From Geosiphon pyriformis (taxonomy: Eukaryota; Glomeromycota; Glomeromycetes; Archaeosporales; Geosiphonaceae): DNA of 64,000 nt. Shown piece by piece: positions 11,200-22,459 of the stretch. Under the pieces are notes generated by a model. It did not search any database. It saw nothing but the letters and a program-made list of their open reading frames with translations, and was not told the origin of the DNA. The stretch's first letter is position 1. Each line of letters opens with the position of its first letter. The stretch spans positions 62,001-126,000 of the forward strand of contig JAAOMT010000061.1 of NCBI GenBank assembly GCA_016748015.1, in the 5' to 3' direction. The position numbers and the translations under genes are program-made.

Positions 11200-12560
11200 T
11201 ACAACTTAAGATGTTACTCAGCAATTTCAATAACATCTTCGCCAGCAAAAATGAGTTTGGCAGAACTAATATAATCCAGCATTAGATCAAAACTGAAGAT
11301 GCAATGCCAATTAAACAGAGAGCATACAGAGTACCACTAATTAGCCATGAGATCATTCATCAAGAAATCAATTAGATGCTTAACAATGGGCTAATTCAGC
11401 CATCAATGAGTCCATGGTCATTACCAGTGGTACTAGTCCAAAAAAAGAATGGGAAAATCTGCTTTTGTGTAGATTATTAAAAGTTGAATGGAGTAACCAA
11501 AGGAGATAGCTATTCAACACCAAAGATCCAAGAGCTGTTTGATGCTTTTGGAGAAAAGAAATGGTTTTCAACGTTAGACTTAGACAGTAGTTACTGGCAA
11601 GTAGTCATGAAACCAGAGGACAAAGAGAAAATGGCTTTCACAACTCAAGAAGGAAACTTTGAATTTGAAGTAATGCCATTTGGCTTGATGAATACTCCAG
11701 CCACTTTTCAGTGACTTATGGAAATTATTTATATTGGACTACTATGGAAATCAATAGTCGTATACTTGGATAACACCAATGTGTTCTCAAAAACATTCAA
11801 TGATCATTTGCATTATCTCCAACAAATGTTTGAAAGACTAAAAAGAGCCGGATTAAAGCTAAATATAACCAAATGTTTCTTTGGGAAAACTGAATTCAAG
11901 TTTTTGGGACATGTTGTGAGTAAAGACAGATTCAAAACAGATCCAGACAAAATTGAGATTGTCAAAAACTTTCCAGTACCAAATAATCTCACAGAATTAA
12001 GAGTATTCTTGGGATTTGCAGGATATTACTGCTGCTTTATCAAGAACTTTTCCAAAATAGCTTAACCACTACATCAACTCCAAACAAAAAACACCAAATA
12101 TGAATGGACTGAAACTCAACAAAAAGCTTTTAACACATTAAGAAAAAAGCTTATTCAAGCCCCAATACTGATCTATCCAGATCATAGCAAGCCATTCATA
12201 ATAACAACCAATGCATCTGGTCAAGCATTGGGAGCAGTACTATTGCAGAGAGAACCAGATAAAAGAGAGCATCCAGTAGCTTATGCCAGTAGAAGCTTAA
12301 GCCCAGCTGAAAAAAACTATGGAACTCTAGCACTAGAACACTTAACTATCTATTGGGCTGTCATCAAGTGGAAAGAATACTTGAGTCAAAAGTTTGATGT
12401 ATATACTGATCACAAAGGATTGACTTCAATTCAGAAGCAGAAATTTGGAGATGACTGTCATGCCAGATAGAAAATAGAACTTTCACTATTTAATTATACA
12501 GTACATTACAAAAAATGAAAAGAAAACAGAAATGCTAACAGTTTGTCACGAATGAGACAA
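11200..12560 (+). pseudogene. Reverse transcriptase and RNase H, element B
   Basis: RT begins with the N-terminal motif around MPIKQRAYRVP. It continues through WSLPVVLVQKKNGK, WFSTLDLDSSYWQV and MPFGLMNTPATFQ, to YLDN at 11763-11774. The YxDD catalytic box has lost its second Asp (GAC to AAC at 11772). The thumb-like FLGHVVSKD and LRVFLGFAGYY segments follow. RNase H (about 12120-12560) shows ASGQALGAVLLQ, VAYASRSLSPAEKNY and a YTDHKGL tail. The first RNase H Asp is replaced (TNASG instead of TDASG). Ty3/gypsy type by motif wording and by RNase H preceding integrase. Inactive. Confidence 0.88.
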
Positions 12561-12639
12561 ATCTAAAAACATTTCAACCCAAAAATATAACAAAAAATGA
12601 ATATACAAAAATACTAACAACTATAATATTATATAAATA

Positions 12640-13620
12640 CCCAATTGTTCAAGGAAAAATTATCTCAAAAGAAACAAAGGAACATAAAACAACAATCAAA
12701 ATATTTTATTAACTATCAAAATATACTTTATCAGAAGAACAAAAGAAATTCAAATCAACCAACCAGAATAATCACAGAACCAAAAAAAGAGACAATATTA
12801 TTCAACATACACTCAGATTTAACAGCAGAACATTTTCATAAAGAAGCAACCATGAAAAGAACCAGAAAAAGATATTATTGGCCATCAATATATCCAGACA
12901 TTATTCAATATATTCAAAATTGTGATGCTTGTCAGAGAAGAGAAGAAACAAAACCCAGTAAATCATTAAAACCAATCAAAGTAAGACAACCATTCAATCA
13001 TATCAGGATCAACTTGGTTGGATCATTAACAATTACCAGTAGAGGTAACAGATATATTGCAGTAGCTATGGACTATTTCACCAAATGGCCAGAAGCAAAA
13101 GCCATTCAAAAAACAGATGCAGAATCTGTTGCCAAATTTGTTCATCAAGATTTAATATGTCAACATGGATGTCCAAAAAAACTATTATCAGATTAAGGAA
13201 CTCACTTTGTAAATAAAACATTGACAGAATTAAGTCAAAAATTCGAGATAAAAAGATCATTATTATTATCATATCATCCACAAACAAATAAGTTAGTTGA
13301 AAGATTTAACAGAACATTGTGTAAAGCAATCGCCAAGATCAGTTAAAAAAACCAGGATGAATGAAATTTGTTTATACCATCAGTATTATTTGCTTATCAG
13401 ACAATGAAACAAAACACTACACAGGCAACACTATTTGAATTAGTATACAGTAGAACAACAACATTACCAGTGGAAATAGAAGTCAACACTTATCCAACAG
13501 AACCAATAACTGAAAATAATTTGCAGAAAACATTGCTAAGAAGAACATATGACTTGATGGAAACACTAGAAAACAAATGGCGAAGAGCAGCTAATAACAT
13601 TTAAAAGTCACAGGAAAAAC
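12640..13620 (+). pseudogene. Integrase, element B
   Basis: The HHCC zinc domain reads HSDLTAEHFHKEAT ... YYWPSIYPDI ... CDACQRR. In the catalytic core the first Asp appears as Asn (RINLVGSL, codon AAC at 13011). The second lies in LLSD at 13191, immediately followed by a TAA where GlnGly is expected. The Glu is in LVERFNRTLCK at 13299. Integrase would insert the cDNA with a short target duplication; for this family the window shows 4 bp. The core is followed by SVLFAYQTMKQNTTQATLFELVYSR, typical of Ty3/gypsy integrases. Dead copy by the D-to-N change and stops. Confidence 0.87.
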
Positions 13621-14571
13621 AAAAAGAAAGACATAATAACCAACTACCAAATAAACCAGTTGAATTCAAAATTAGAGACAAAATACTTTTATATTGTACT
13701 AAAGCAGAAAAACAATGGAGTGGAAAATTTGATTCCAAATGGAATGAACTATTTCACATAGAAGAAATTCTTAGAAATAGAGCTTATAAATTAAGATGGG
13801 ACAACAAAATCTTAGCCAAAGCAGCACATAGTGATTAACTAAAACCATATTACCATATAGTGTCACCATCCACCAGTAATATTTCACAATTAAGAGTACA
13901 AGAAATACTAGTCCAACCAAATGAGATTCAACAAGATCTGAAACCAATCATAATCATTGAACCAAACACGTAAAATTGAACAATAAAAAGAGTACATAAA
14001 GACATAGTAGACATGACAAAAGACTTCAGAAAAATAGAAATTACTGACAATATTCACTTACTAGCACAACAACTCTTCCAACTAATTTAACAACAGAATA
14101 TAAAAATTACTATCAATCAACAAACTATTCGATACCAAGACACCAGAAAAATACCCAAATACAAAAGTCAAAGAAAAACAGAAAACACTATTGACAAAAT
14201 GGTTCTGAAAATAAAATTAGCAATAGAAGAACCAACAAATGTCACCACATATTAAGAATTGACCAAAGAAACTTGGAAATGATGAATACATGAATTTCCA
14301 AGAAACTTTTATTATTTTCACTTGGGATGACACTTGAATATTTAGAACTTATATACAGATAAAACAAAATAATTATTCAACACAACAATACTGTAACAAC
14401 TAAAACAATTTGTAAAAAAGAACAATTTGACTACACAAGCAAGAGCCATCTATAGACTACATATAGAATTCTAAGACAGACCGGAAATTTTACTTAATCT
14501 GGAATTGGATGCCATTATAGTTAACCAGATGAGAAAAATAACCAACACCCAATTTGAAGAATTACAGAACA

Positions 14572-15303
14572 ATCTTTGTTTCACAGGTTTTTTACCAGTC
14601 CCTATAATGTCTGTATCTTAGCACTTAATTTTTAATCAACTTAGTAAAATCAAGGAATAACAAAAAAGAAAATAAAAGAAAATAAAAGAAAATAAAGAAA
14701 TAAACAAAAGCAATTGCAAGTTAATATCCCATTAATAGTTGTAATCAAGAGTTATTATTCCAGTGTAGTTAAGTATCAATTACTATCAACATGAAGTGTT
14801 GATAGTAGAGAGTAAATTGAGATAGTGAATAATTATTTATTAATATTTGTGAATGAAAAATTGTTTAGATCAAATTTAAACTGGGAGGTCTCTAATTAAA
14901 GAATTCTGCCTTTTTTCCTTCTAATGCTACCACTATATATACATAATTGAGATTCCTTAATTCTTCAATTCTTTATACCAAGAATTCTGAAATTCCTGGA
15001 ATTCTGCAATTACTTTTGAGAAAAATCCTGGAATTCTGGAATTTTGCAATTCTTTTGAACAAGAATCCTGAAATTTCTGGAATCCTGCAATTTCTCTTGA
15101 GAAAAATCCTGGAATTCCATATTTACTACGGCTATTTCTGATTGGCTAATTTATATGCTAATATATTTCCTATATTCTATGAGTAACATTATTTTCTTCT
15201 TTTTAATATTGAGCTCCATTGAGATTTTCCAAATCTTCTAACTCTAATTCTCTGTTGTTGAGTATTTCTTGAACTTTTTTTTCAAAAATTACTTGAATTA
15301 TCT
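14572..15303 (+). other. In-place inversion at the pol/3' LTR junction of element B
   Basis: 14574-15188 is the reverse complement of LTR positions 5464-6078. It is followed by 15189-15302, the reverse complement of the end of pol plus an A/G-rich polypurine tract (AAAAAGAAGAAAATAA read on the minus strand) directly abutting TGTTAC. From 15303 the LTR resumes in direct orientation. The two LTR pieces add up to one LTR, 615 + 253 bp, equal to the 5' LTR. This is one inversion, not an extra insertion. A short GAAC match at the two breakpoints is visible. Confidence 0.88.
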
Positions 15304-15555
15304 AGAACACTTATAGATTTGAGGATAGCTTACCAGGAGAATTACCAGCCACCACACTGAGAAAAAAATTTGACAGAATTGTAATTCCAGAAGGCTACTG
15401 AAAACAACTATTCAATTTCTGTCCATTATACAAAAAACTCCACAACAAAACCTTCAAATCAACAAAACCTTCAGATATTAACATTAGAATACCAACTAAG
15501 CACCAAGTTACAGATTTGTTATTTGTTTTAAGACCCCAAATAATCATCTGTAACA
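15303..15555 (+). repeat. 3' LTR of element B, direct-orientation part
   Basis: The final 253 bp of the LTR, equivalent to 6079-6331, ending GTAACA before the GTGT duplication. The remaining 615 bp of this LTR are at 14574-15188, inverted. It keeps AGCACCAAGTTACAG, the left arm of the U5 hairpin. Confidence 0.9.
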
Positions 15556-16050
15556 GTGTCTACATAATTTTGTGTAAAGGTTTTGTTTTTAGAAAATAGA
15601 TGGATGAAATGGTTTTTATTTTCAATGATTAAAGGAAAACATTGTTAATAGTAGTTGATTTTGTTTGTGGTTTGGCTAAGAGAGATTAAAATGAGTTGTA
15701 ATTATTTAAGGCAAAATTCAGGATAAAAATGAAGAAGAATGGTCTAATTGGAAATATTAGTTTAATTGTTGTGATTTTAAATGAGGTGTTAGGACTTCTG
15801 TTTATAAAAGTTGTTTGGCTGCTTGGTATTTTTGAATTTTTTGCTGTTAGTTTTGGTTTGCATAAGATGTGCACTTTTTTTTCAAGTATTAATAATAATA
15901 CTAGGGTTTATATAAGTACATAATATAGTTTTGATTAGTCCAAGTGACTAGTTACATATAACAAGCACATAAGTCATGTTTAGTTGGATTCTTCTGTTAT
16001 GTTTCTGTATACTAGATAGTGATTGGGCTGCACTCGTAAATAAATATTAA
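15556..16050 (+). mobile_element. LINE ORF2 C-terminus and 3' tail (right flank of B)
   Basis: The reading frame resumes LINE ORF2 as KGFVFRKWMDEM (former Trp codons now stop). It ends with a segment starting MKKNGLIG at 15729 and stopping at 15923, matching the MEKNKLIP...SVYISA end of the LINE at 56486-63310. The tail GATAGTGATTGGGCTGCACTCGTAAA and A-run mark the element end near 16050. An ORF1-only relic starts immediately after. Confidence 0.75.
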
Positions 16051-17495
16051 AAAAAAATATTAAGCTTTTTTGTGTGAAGTTTGCTTTCTAAAGTTCTCTA
16101 AATACTGCATTTCTGATTAAGCTTATAAGCTTTGTTTGTCTTGCTACTCTTAAAATTGCCAAGTCTTTGGTGGTTTTTGAGTCTGGTTCTTTTTTTGTTG
16201 CTATTGCACTGTGTAATGTGTCTTTGAATATGTCTGCTGTTAATATTAAGTTAGCTTTTAATGTTTTTGGTGAAATTTTTTGTGTTGTGCTAAAGCTTGT
16301 TGGTATTTGACAATATGTGGTTGTTTATTTTAATGAATTGAATGCTGTTGTATCTGCTCTTAATTACTAATTAGTATTAGTAGACAAAGATAGTGTTTGG
16401 ATTTTTCTTTTCATAAATTAAAAAAAAACTATTTTGTTTTATAATAAGTTTAAAGCCAAATTGGTCAATTTTTTTTTTGGCTGTATTGCTTTTGAGATTA
16501 GTAATATGATTTCTCAAGTTAGTAATTAGACTTGTTTTATTTCTTGTTTACCTAATTCTGATTGTTGTTTCTGGTTTGCTCTGGTTATGTTTGGCTCTTA
16601 AGTTGATTTGAATTTTACAGTTGTTAAAACTAGTATACTAAAAAGATGTCATATTTAATGAGAAATCTTTGGTTGTTGGTATTGCTTTAGATATCAAAAA
16701 ATGGACTATTTGGCTGCAAACTATACAGTATTTCTACTTCTTTCTTCTATGGTTTTCAAGATATTTAAATTGTATTTTGCAGATAATATTTTTTATAGTT
16801 AAGATCTCTGCTCATTCAGATCTTTTTAAGTTTCTTTCTTTGGCAGCTTTTGCTTTTTTTTCTGTAATTATTGGTGATTCTCTGTTTTTCTTTCAACTGA
16901 TGTTTTTAGAATCTGATTTGGTTAAGTTGTCAACTTTGGTTTAGTTAATTGTTAAGCCTATTGGTATATTAGTTATTGTATTTAAACATTTTATTAAAGA
17001 TAATTTTACTTTAAGCAATTTTTTTAGTTTAAAAATCAATGAGTTTATGGTTTATCTGGGTTTTTTTAGCAAGATTATTGGTAAGTTGAAAAGAAAATTA
17101 GTTTTTTAAAAAAAAGAGTACTACATAGACAATATTAATATGTTTAGTAATTTAAAGTGTTTAATTAGTATAAATAATAATGTGTTTTTTAACTTAATGT
17201 TTCTTTAAGCACATAAGTTTATTAGTATTAAAACTAACTCTTTGAAAACAGCCAAATAGCTGATAGGATTGGTCTTTTGTAGTGTTACTTTGTTTAATAT
17301 TATTCAAAAAATATCATCTTTGAATAAGTTTTCTTTTGTTGCATCAACTTAGTATAGCCTAAATTAGCTTGAATAGTTAATTATATGTAAAAAGCACATA
17401 AACTTTATTTAGCACTAGAACACTTAGTTTGTTTCTAATTTCTAGATAGTAGTTGGACTTTGCTTGTTAAATCTAATAAAAAAATTAAAAATTAA
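16051..17495 (+). mobile_element. ORF1-only LINE relic H (5'-truncated)
   Basis: Colinear with the ORF1 of copy J from about J position 35334 onward. Recognisable segments include the RRM-like stretch (VVYFNELNAVVSAL, 16320-16360), decayed zinc-knuckle surroundings (16640-16700) and the C-terminal region shared with I and K. Stops and frameshifts are throughout. It ends TAG near 17352 and continues directly into the LINE-type 3' tail (GATAGTAGTTGGACTTTGCTTGTTAAA), with no ORF2. It directly follows the 3' end of another LINE. Confidence 0.7.
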
Positions 17496-17517
17496 AAAAC
17501 TTATTTGTAATATTTAT

Positions 17518-19012
17518 TGTTATTTATATAAGCAAACATAATAATATAAATAGCTAATAGTAAATTAGAAAATTATCAAAACACATAATACCAAAAATTT
17601 TAGAAATTACAAGAATATTAATAAAAATATCAATTATTTCAAAAATACTAAAAATTCAGAAACAATTCAAAAAAATTATAAAAATTTCAGAAATATTATA
17701 TTATAAAGATTTATATATATAGCAAAAGTATTAAAAAAAAATAAACAAAGAACAAACAATTTACTTTAAAATTAGTCTAGTTTTTTTACTTAAAAATCAT
17801 ATTATTATTAATAAAATCTTAATTAATTTTATTTTATGTATTAATTTATAAATTTAAAACTATTTTATTAAAATTTATATTATAATTATCTTGATATTAT
17901 TAGTATCTACTATAGCTACTTAACAATATTAAAACAATAACTCTTGATTATAACTATTAAAAAAATACTAATTATTGCTTTATTATTTTGTTATTATTGT
18001 TTTATTTAAGTTTATTAATTAAATATAAAAAAAGTGTTAAAATCATAACATCAAAGTTTGCTTGATAAAAGATATCAAAATAGAACATAAACATAATTAA
18101 AGAACTAGAATTACTTATTAAAAAATTATAAACACTAAAATAAATTAGTTTCTATACTAAAAAAATTCCAAATTAATTATTTCCTACTATTTATTAAATT
18201 TCTGTTTATTATATAAAAACTTTTACTAAAATCTTTAAATTAATTTTTAGAATATATTATTACTAATCAGAATACTAAGTTATAAAATTACATTAATAAA
18301 AATTTATTTGTAATATTTAATGTTCTTTGTGAAATATAATTCACAAAAAACAGAGCATCAATTAAACAACAATTAACAAAAATAGCAAAATTAGGATTTA
18401 CAAAAACTAATTACTTAAAATTTGTGAATTACTATACAAAAATTTTCAAAAAAATTTAAAATTAAATTTTTATAATTTCTTAATTAAATTTGCATTTAAT
18501 TTTTATATTAATAAAAAATCTAATATAATATAGAGAAAATAATTAACATAAAAATTGTAAAAGCTGATTTTTATAAAATTATTAGATAATATTTTAATCA
18601 TTATTAATTATATAACTTTACAACAATATTTACAAAAATTTATTTTGTAATTTACACAAATATTAGTCATAATATTTAAAAAAATAGTCTTACTATTATA
18701 AAAAAAATTTCAAGTCTATTTACTATTAAAACTATTATATTATTATATATTTAGCAGTATTATTCAAATTTTGTTAAAAACTATATTTATATTTACACTA
18801 AAACCCAAACTTATTTTTCAAAATTGGTTTAAAAATAGTTATTTATTAAAAAAATATGAAAAATTTTGATCAAGATTAGTCATATCAATCTTATTATAAT
18901 TATTATTACCAAGACCCAATTTTAACTATAACTATTACTAAAAAGAAACAGAATTAAAAAAAAAAGTCAAAATTAAAAAACAAAAAAAAAACATAATTTT
19001 AAATCTAATCAC
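17518..19012 (+). mobile_element. Ty3/gypsy relic E: 5' LTR and gag start, heavily decayed
   Basis: 17518-18315 aligns along its length with the LTR of B (TGTTAT start, TATA stretch near 17708-17725, end GTAATA). It is followed by a mutated primer site (TTTAATGTTCTTTG). Gag homology runs to about 19012, where it abuts the RT of element C in the opposite orientation. Most C and G positions of B are T or A here. No usable reading frame remains. Confidence 0.75.
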
Positions 19013-19777
19013 CACTGGTAATAACCATAAACTTATTGATGGTTGAATTAACTTATTGTTTAATATTTTGTTGATTTTCTATCAGATAATTTTATGGTTT
19101 ACTGGTAGTACTTAGTATGCTTGTTGTTTAATTGGCATAGCATCTCTAGTTTTAATCTGATGCTAAATAATATCAGTTCTGCCAAATTCATTTTTACTGG
19201 CAAAAATGTCAGTAAAATTGTTAAGTAGTATCTTAAGTTGTATTTGTTGAAGTGGGTCTAAGTTTTTTAAATTTATTTGTTCTAATTGTTTTAATTAGAG
19301 CAAATAACATTTTTCTTGTCCATATATTATTTGTGATGTAATATCCATATATTTACAAAGCTGTGGAAAATCTAGAATAGTGTTTAGTAGTTGGTTTTCA
19401 ACTTTAATGTTTAAATACTCAATAGTAGTATTGCTTGGTATTTCAATAGTGTCTTTAATTATATTGTAGATAGAAATTTTGATGTGCTTATAGTTTTTGG
19501 TTAATATATAGAGATTGGTAATTCCAATTTTTTTTGATTTACAAATAGTTGGTTCTGCTTCAAAAATCTGAGACTGGTTCCTTATTTTTCTCTCTATTAC
19601 TAATATATACTAGTTATATGGTGGAATAGAAACTGATTGATTAATAGAAATAATTTTTTTCTTATTAATTGGTTTTTTTTTTGCCATATTAATTGGTATG
19701 TCTATTCTATTTATTGATTTGAATCTATTTTTTTCTCTGACTATGATTCTTAATTTTTCCCTTGTTCTTATTGGCAT

Positions 19778-20759
19778 TGTTACTGGAGGTTTTTGGTCTC
19801 TTTTCTTAAATGTTGTTAATGTTGATTTGTTGTGAATTCACATTTCCAGGAAGTAGTTGGACCTCCAGTAACTGAATTTATCTTCAAATTATCTCCTATA
19901 ATTTGAACTTGCTGGGCTTATGAGTGGAATGGCCAATTCTGTGCCAGTTGCTTTATGTAGTTACGTTATAGTAAATGTCAACTCTTTCCCAGGAATTGCT
20001 TGTCTGGAAGCTCACTAAAAATGTGTAGTTACTTTGCTGTGAAAGTCAACTCTTCTACAAAAATCTTGTCTGTAAGCTACCCTAATGATTGTAATAAGAA
20101 AAGAAAAGAAAAATAAAAGAAATGTAAAAGAAATAGGATTTTTATCAAGGGAAACGTTTTCTATCCAGGCCTGGAGTCACTAACAGTTTACTGAAATTGG
20201 TAGCTAATCAATTTCAAAATGTTAGTTGGGTTTTGAGAATTTTCTAAGTGCAATAATTTAAAGAATTTGGTTTTTCGAATTATTTGATATTTATTTCTTT
20301 TTGTGTGTGTAGAAATGGTTCTAAGTGATAAATCTAAAGTAAGATACATTTTTTCGAAGAGAGATGCTCTTCTTTTATACAACTTGTTGTAACACTATTC
20401 TATGAACTTGAACTTTGCTATTTTCTACAATTTCGCTAAACTAAAGATACATTTCGGTAAACTACAAGTTATTTCTGCAAACTATTAGATATTTCAGTGA
20501 ACTATCAATTATTTCGGTGAATTTCTACAAATTTCGGCAAACTTTTGAATGTTACATAGTTTGGGGTATTGCATGATTTAATCATCGCAATTAGGTTACA
20601 TTTGTGTTGTGTACAAATTGGGTTATTAATTAAATGATAATTTCGGACATTTTGCTAATGTAATAAGTGATAATTTGAAATGATAATATATGCTAATTAA
20701 TGATAGGATTTATAAGATAATTTCATGCTAAATAATATCTCTAATTTTGTCTGGTAACA
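19778..20759. repeat. Solo LTR of a second Ty3/gypsy LTR family, inside dUTPase of C
   Basis: A 982 bp sequence starting TGTTACTGGAGG and ending TCTGGTAACA, flanked by GCAT at 19774-19777 and 20760-20763. Removing it restores dUTPase alignment between motif 4 and motif 5. It is homologous along its length to the 5' LTR of element F (54119-55089) but far less AT-biased. No internal coding sequence. Confidence 0.88.
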
Positions 20760-20763
20760 GCAT

Positions 20764-21120
20764 TAATTGAGGTGTTTTTATCAAAAATAGAAATATTGTC
20801 TATGCTATTTTTTTATTTAGTTCAATTGTGTATCTTTTTTTTGAATTGTTTTGTAGTATTGCAATGATATTTTTTACATATTCTGCATCAATTATTTTTC
20901 CTCTAATGTTAATCTCTTTTTTTACTAAACTAAATTTAAATACTAATTGAATTATTGTTGTTGCCAGAATTTCTAGTGCTATTTTTAAATCTATACTGGT
21001 ACATATATGTGGTTCTACTTTGATGACAGTTTTTTTTGTGTATTTAAAATTAAATTCTGCATTAGTATCATGTGTGTATTCTGGCATAATAACTTTGTTA
21101 TTATTGCTGAACTATTTCAG
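20764..21120 (-). pseudogene. dUTPase-like domain of element C, N-terminal piece
   Basis: Motif 1 HDTNAEFNF, motif 2 VFKFSLVKK (damaged), motif 3 GKIIDAEYVKNI and motif 4 NKKIA are in order on the minus strand. The domain is cut after motif 4 by a solo LTR with a GCAT target duplication; motif 5 continues at 19680-19773. Preceded by an Asn/Asp-rich linker (21130-21290) and Cys-rich remains. Confidence 0.7.
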
Positions 21121-22459
21121 TTTCTGTTCTATAGAGAGATCTGGAAGCACAATATATTGTTTAAGATTGTAATTGGAGTTTGAATCATTGTTGTCATTAC
21201 TATAGTGAATAAAATTAGAACCATTGTTGTTATTATTGTTGAAGTCTAAATTGTAATTGATTTTTGATTTTGATTTTGATACATATTCACTGATTGGTTT
21301 TTTTTTTTAAAGATCAAATAGATTATGTGTGATAGTAGATTGTAAATAATGTTACAATTATTACAATACTAGAAATTACATAGAATTAAACAGTGGTCAC
21401 ATAGTCAAATATTGAGCTGTTCTAAGTATTGCTTTTGCTCTTTTCTAGTGAATGTTAATTTCTAATAATGTTTATAGAATTGTTTCAGATCCATAACATT
21501 AAGAATAATATTAGAGTTTGAGACCTAAATAGTTTTTTTGGGTTCTGGTGAGTTGTTTTTAATTGTTTTTATTTCTTTTAAAGACATGTCTTTGATTTTA
21601 ACAATTGTTATTTACTAGATTTTGTTATTATTATGTGGGCAACTATCTAAATGTTTTACAGCTTTCCTCCAAACAGCATCTATTGGCATTTTTTTGTTTA
21701 CCTAATTGCTTATAAGAATTATTTATTAACATAATTTGTCACATATTTCTCCATGACCAGAAATGTTGTACCATATTCTTTTGTTCAGAAAAGTTTTTTT
21801 ACAAGCAAGACATAGTTTGTTGTTCTATTTTTCTTGTTATTTTGGTCTTCTAAAACATTTAAAAACATATGGTCAATAGTAGTATTTTGTTGCTGTGGGT
21901 CATTTTTCATTTTCACTACAGCATACACTTATTGATAACAATTTCTTATCACAATTAATGCAAACTAGCTTTGGTTGATAATAATGTGAGTTTGCACAAA
22001 GAGTAATATATAAAATATAAATAAAAGTGATTGCTTTGGGTTTTTTTTTGTTTTTTTTTTGTTTTTTTTTCTCAGTTTGAGATTAATGGCAGTTTGTTGT
22101 GATTATTTTTGGCCCATAATATCTAATATGTTTTTTAGATAGGTTTTTCCTTTTTTTTCTTAAACTTAATTAGTGGCTGCTTGTTGATGTGGTTTTGAAA
22201 TAACTACAAGTGGCTGGTACTTAAATGTTCTGGCCATTCTGGCTTAGTTGTAATTTCTGGGTGTTTTAGTTAAGTACTGTATTGGTTTTAGACAGCCAGT
22301 TATTATTAACAAAAGCTTGGTATTGTGTGGCTTCTATTATCAACACTTTGATTGGTACTGTGATGCCATTAACTTTAAATAAAAAGTTATTAATCTTACT
22401 AATAAGTGTTTTTAACACTCCATCAACAGTAATAATTCTGGTGCTGGTAGTGTGATTAA

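Larger units (their letters stand above)
9198..14571 (+). pseudogene. Pol polyprotein of element B (Cys clusters, dUTPase, RT, RNase H, integrase)
   Basis: Frame -1 relative to gag-pro, coherent from the poly-A run to the inversion breakpoint but interrupted by many stops. The first segment (9198-9480) contains two related Trp-containing repeats, each introduced by an Arg/Lys-rich, A-rich tract. It is followed by the Cys clusters, the acidic/Asn/Ser linker (10140-10300), dUTPase, a post-dUTPase segment (10840-11120), RT, RNase H, integrase and a C-terminal extension of about 300 residues (13620-14571). The last roughly 34 codons lie reversed inside the inverted segment. Catalytic damage is listed under the individual domains. 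Confidence 0.88.
5464..15555 (+). mobile_element. Ty3/gypsy retrotransposon B, complete, with dUTPase domain
   Basis: A 10.1 kb element with terminal TGTTAC...GTAACA and a 4-bp target duplication GTGT (5460-5463 and 15556-15559). Order: 5' LTR, primer-binding region, gag-pro, Cys-rich region, dUTPase, RT, RNase H, integrase, C-terminal extension, polypurine tract, 3' LTR. RT-RNase H-integrase order makes it Ty3/gypsy. A segment of about 730 bp spanning the end of pol, the polypurine tract and the first 615 bp of the 3' LTR is inverted in place. Many stops and damaged active-site residues show that it is dead. Confidence 0.93.

Noticed and set aside
6394-14571. Alternative genetic code or stop readthrough to explain in-frame stops
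   Set aside because: All three stop codons occur at former Gln, Trp or Arg positions, along with missense changes of the same C-to-T/G-to-A type; TGS1 uses the standard code without internal stops.
14947-15141. Small ORF as a gene
   Set aside because: It is the inverted U3 repeat block of the LTR of B; the repetitive peptide reflects GGAATTCC repeats.
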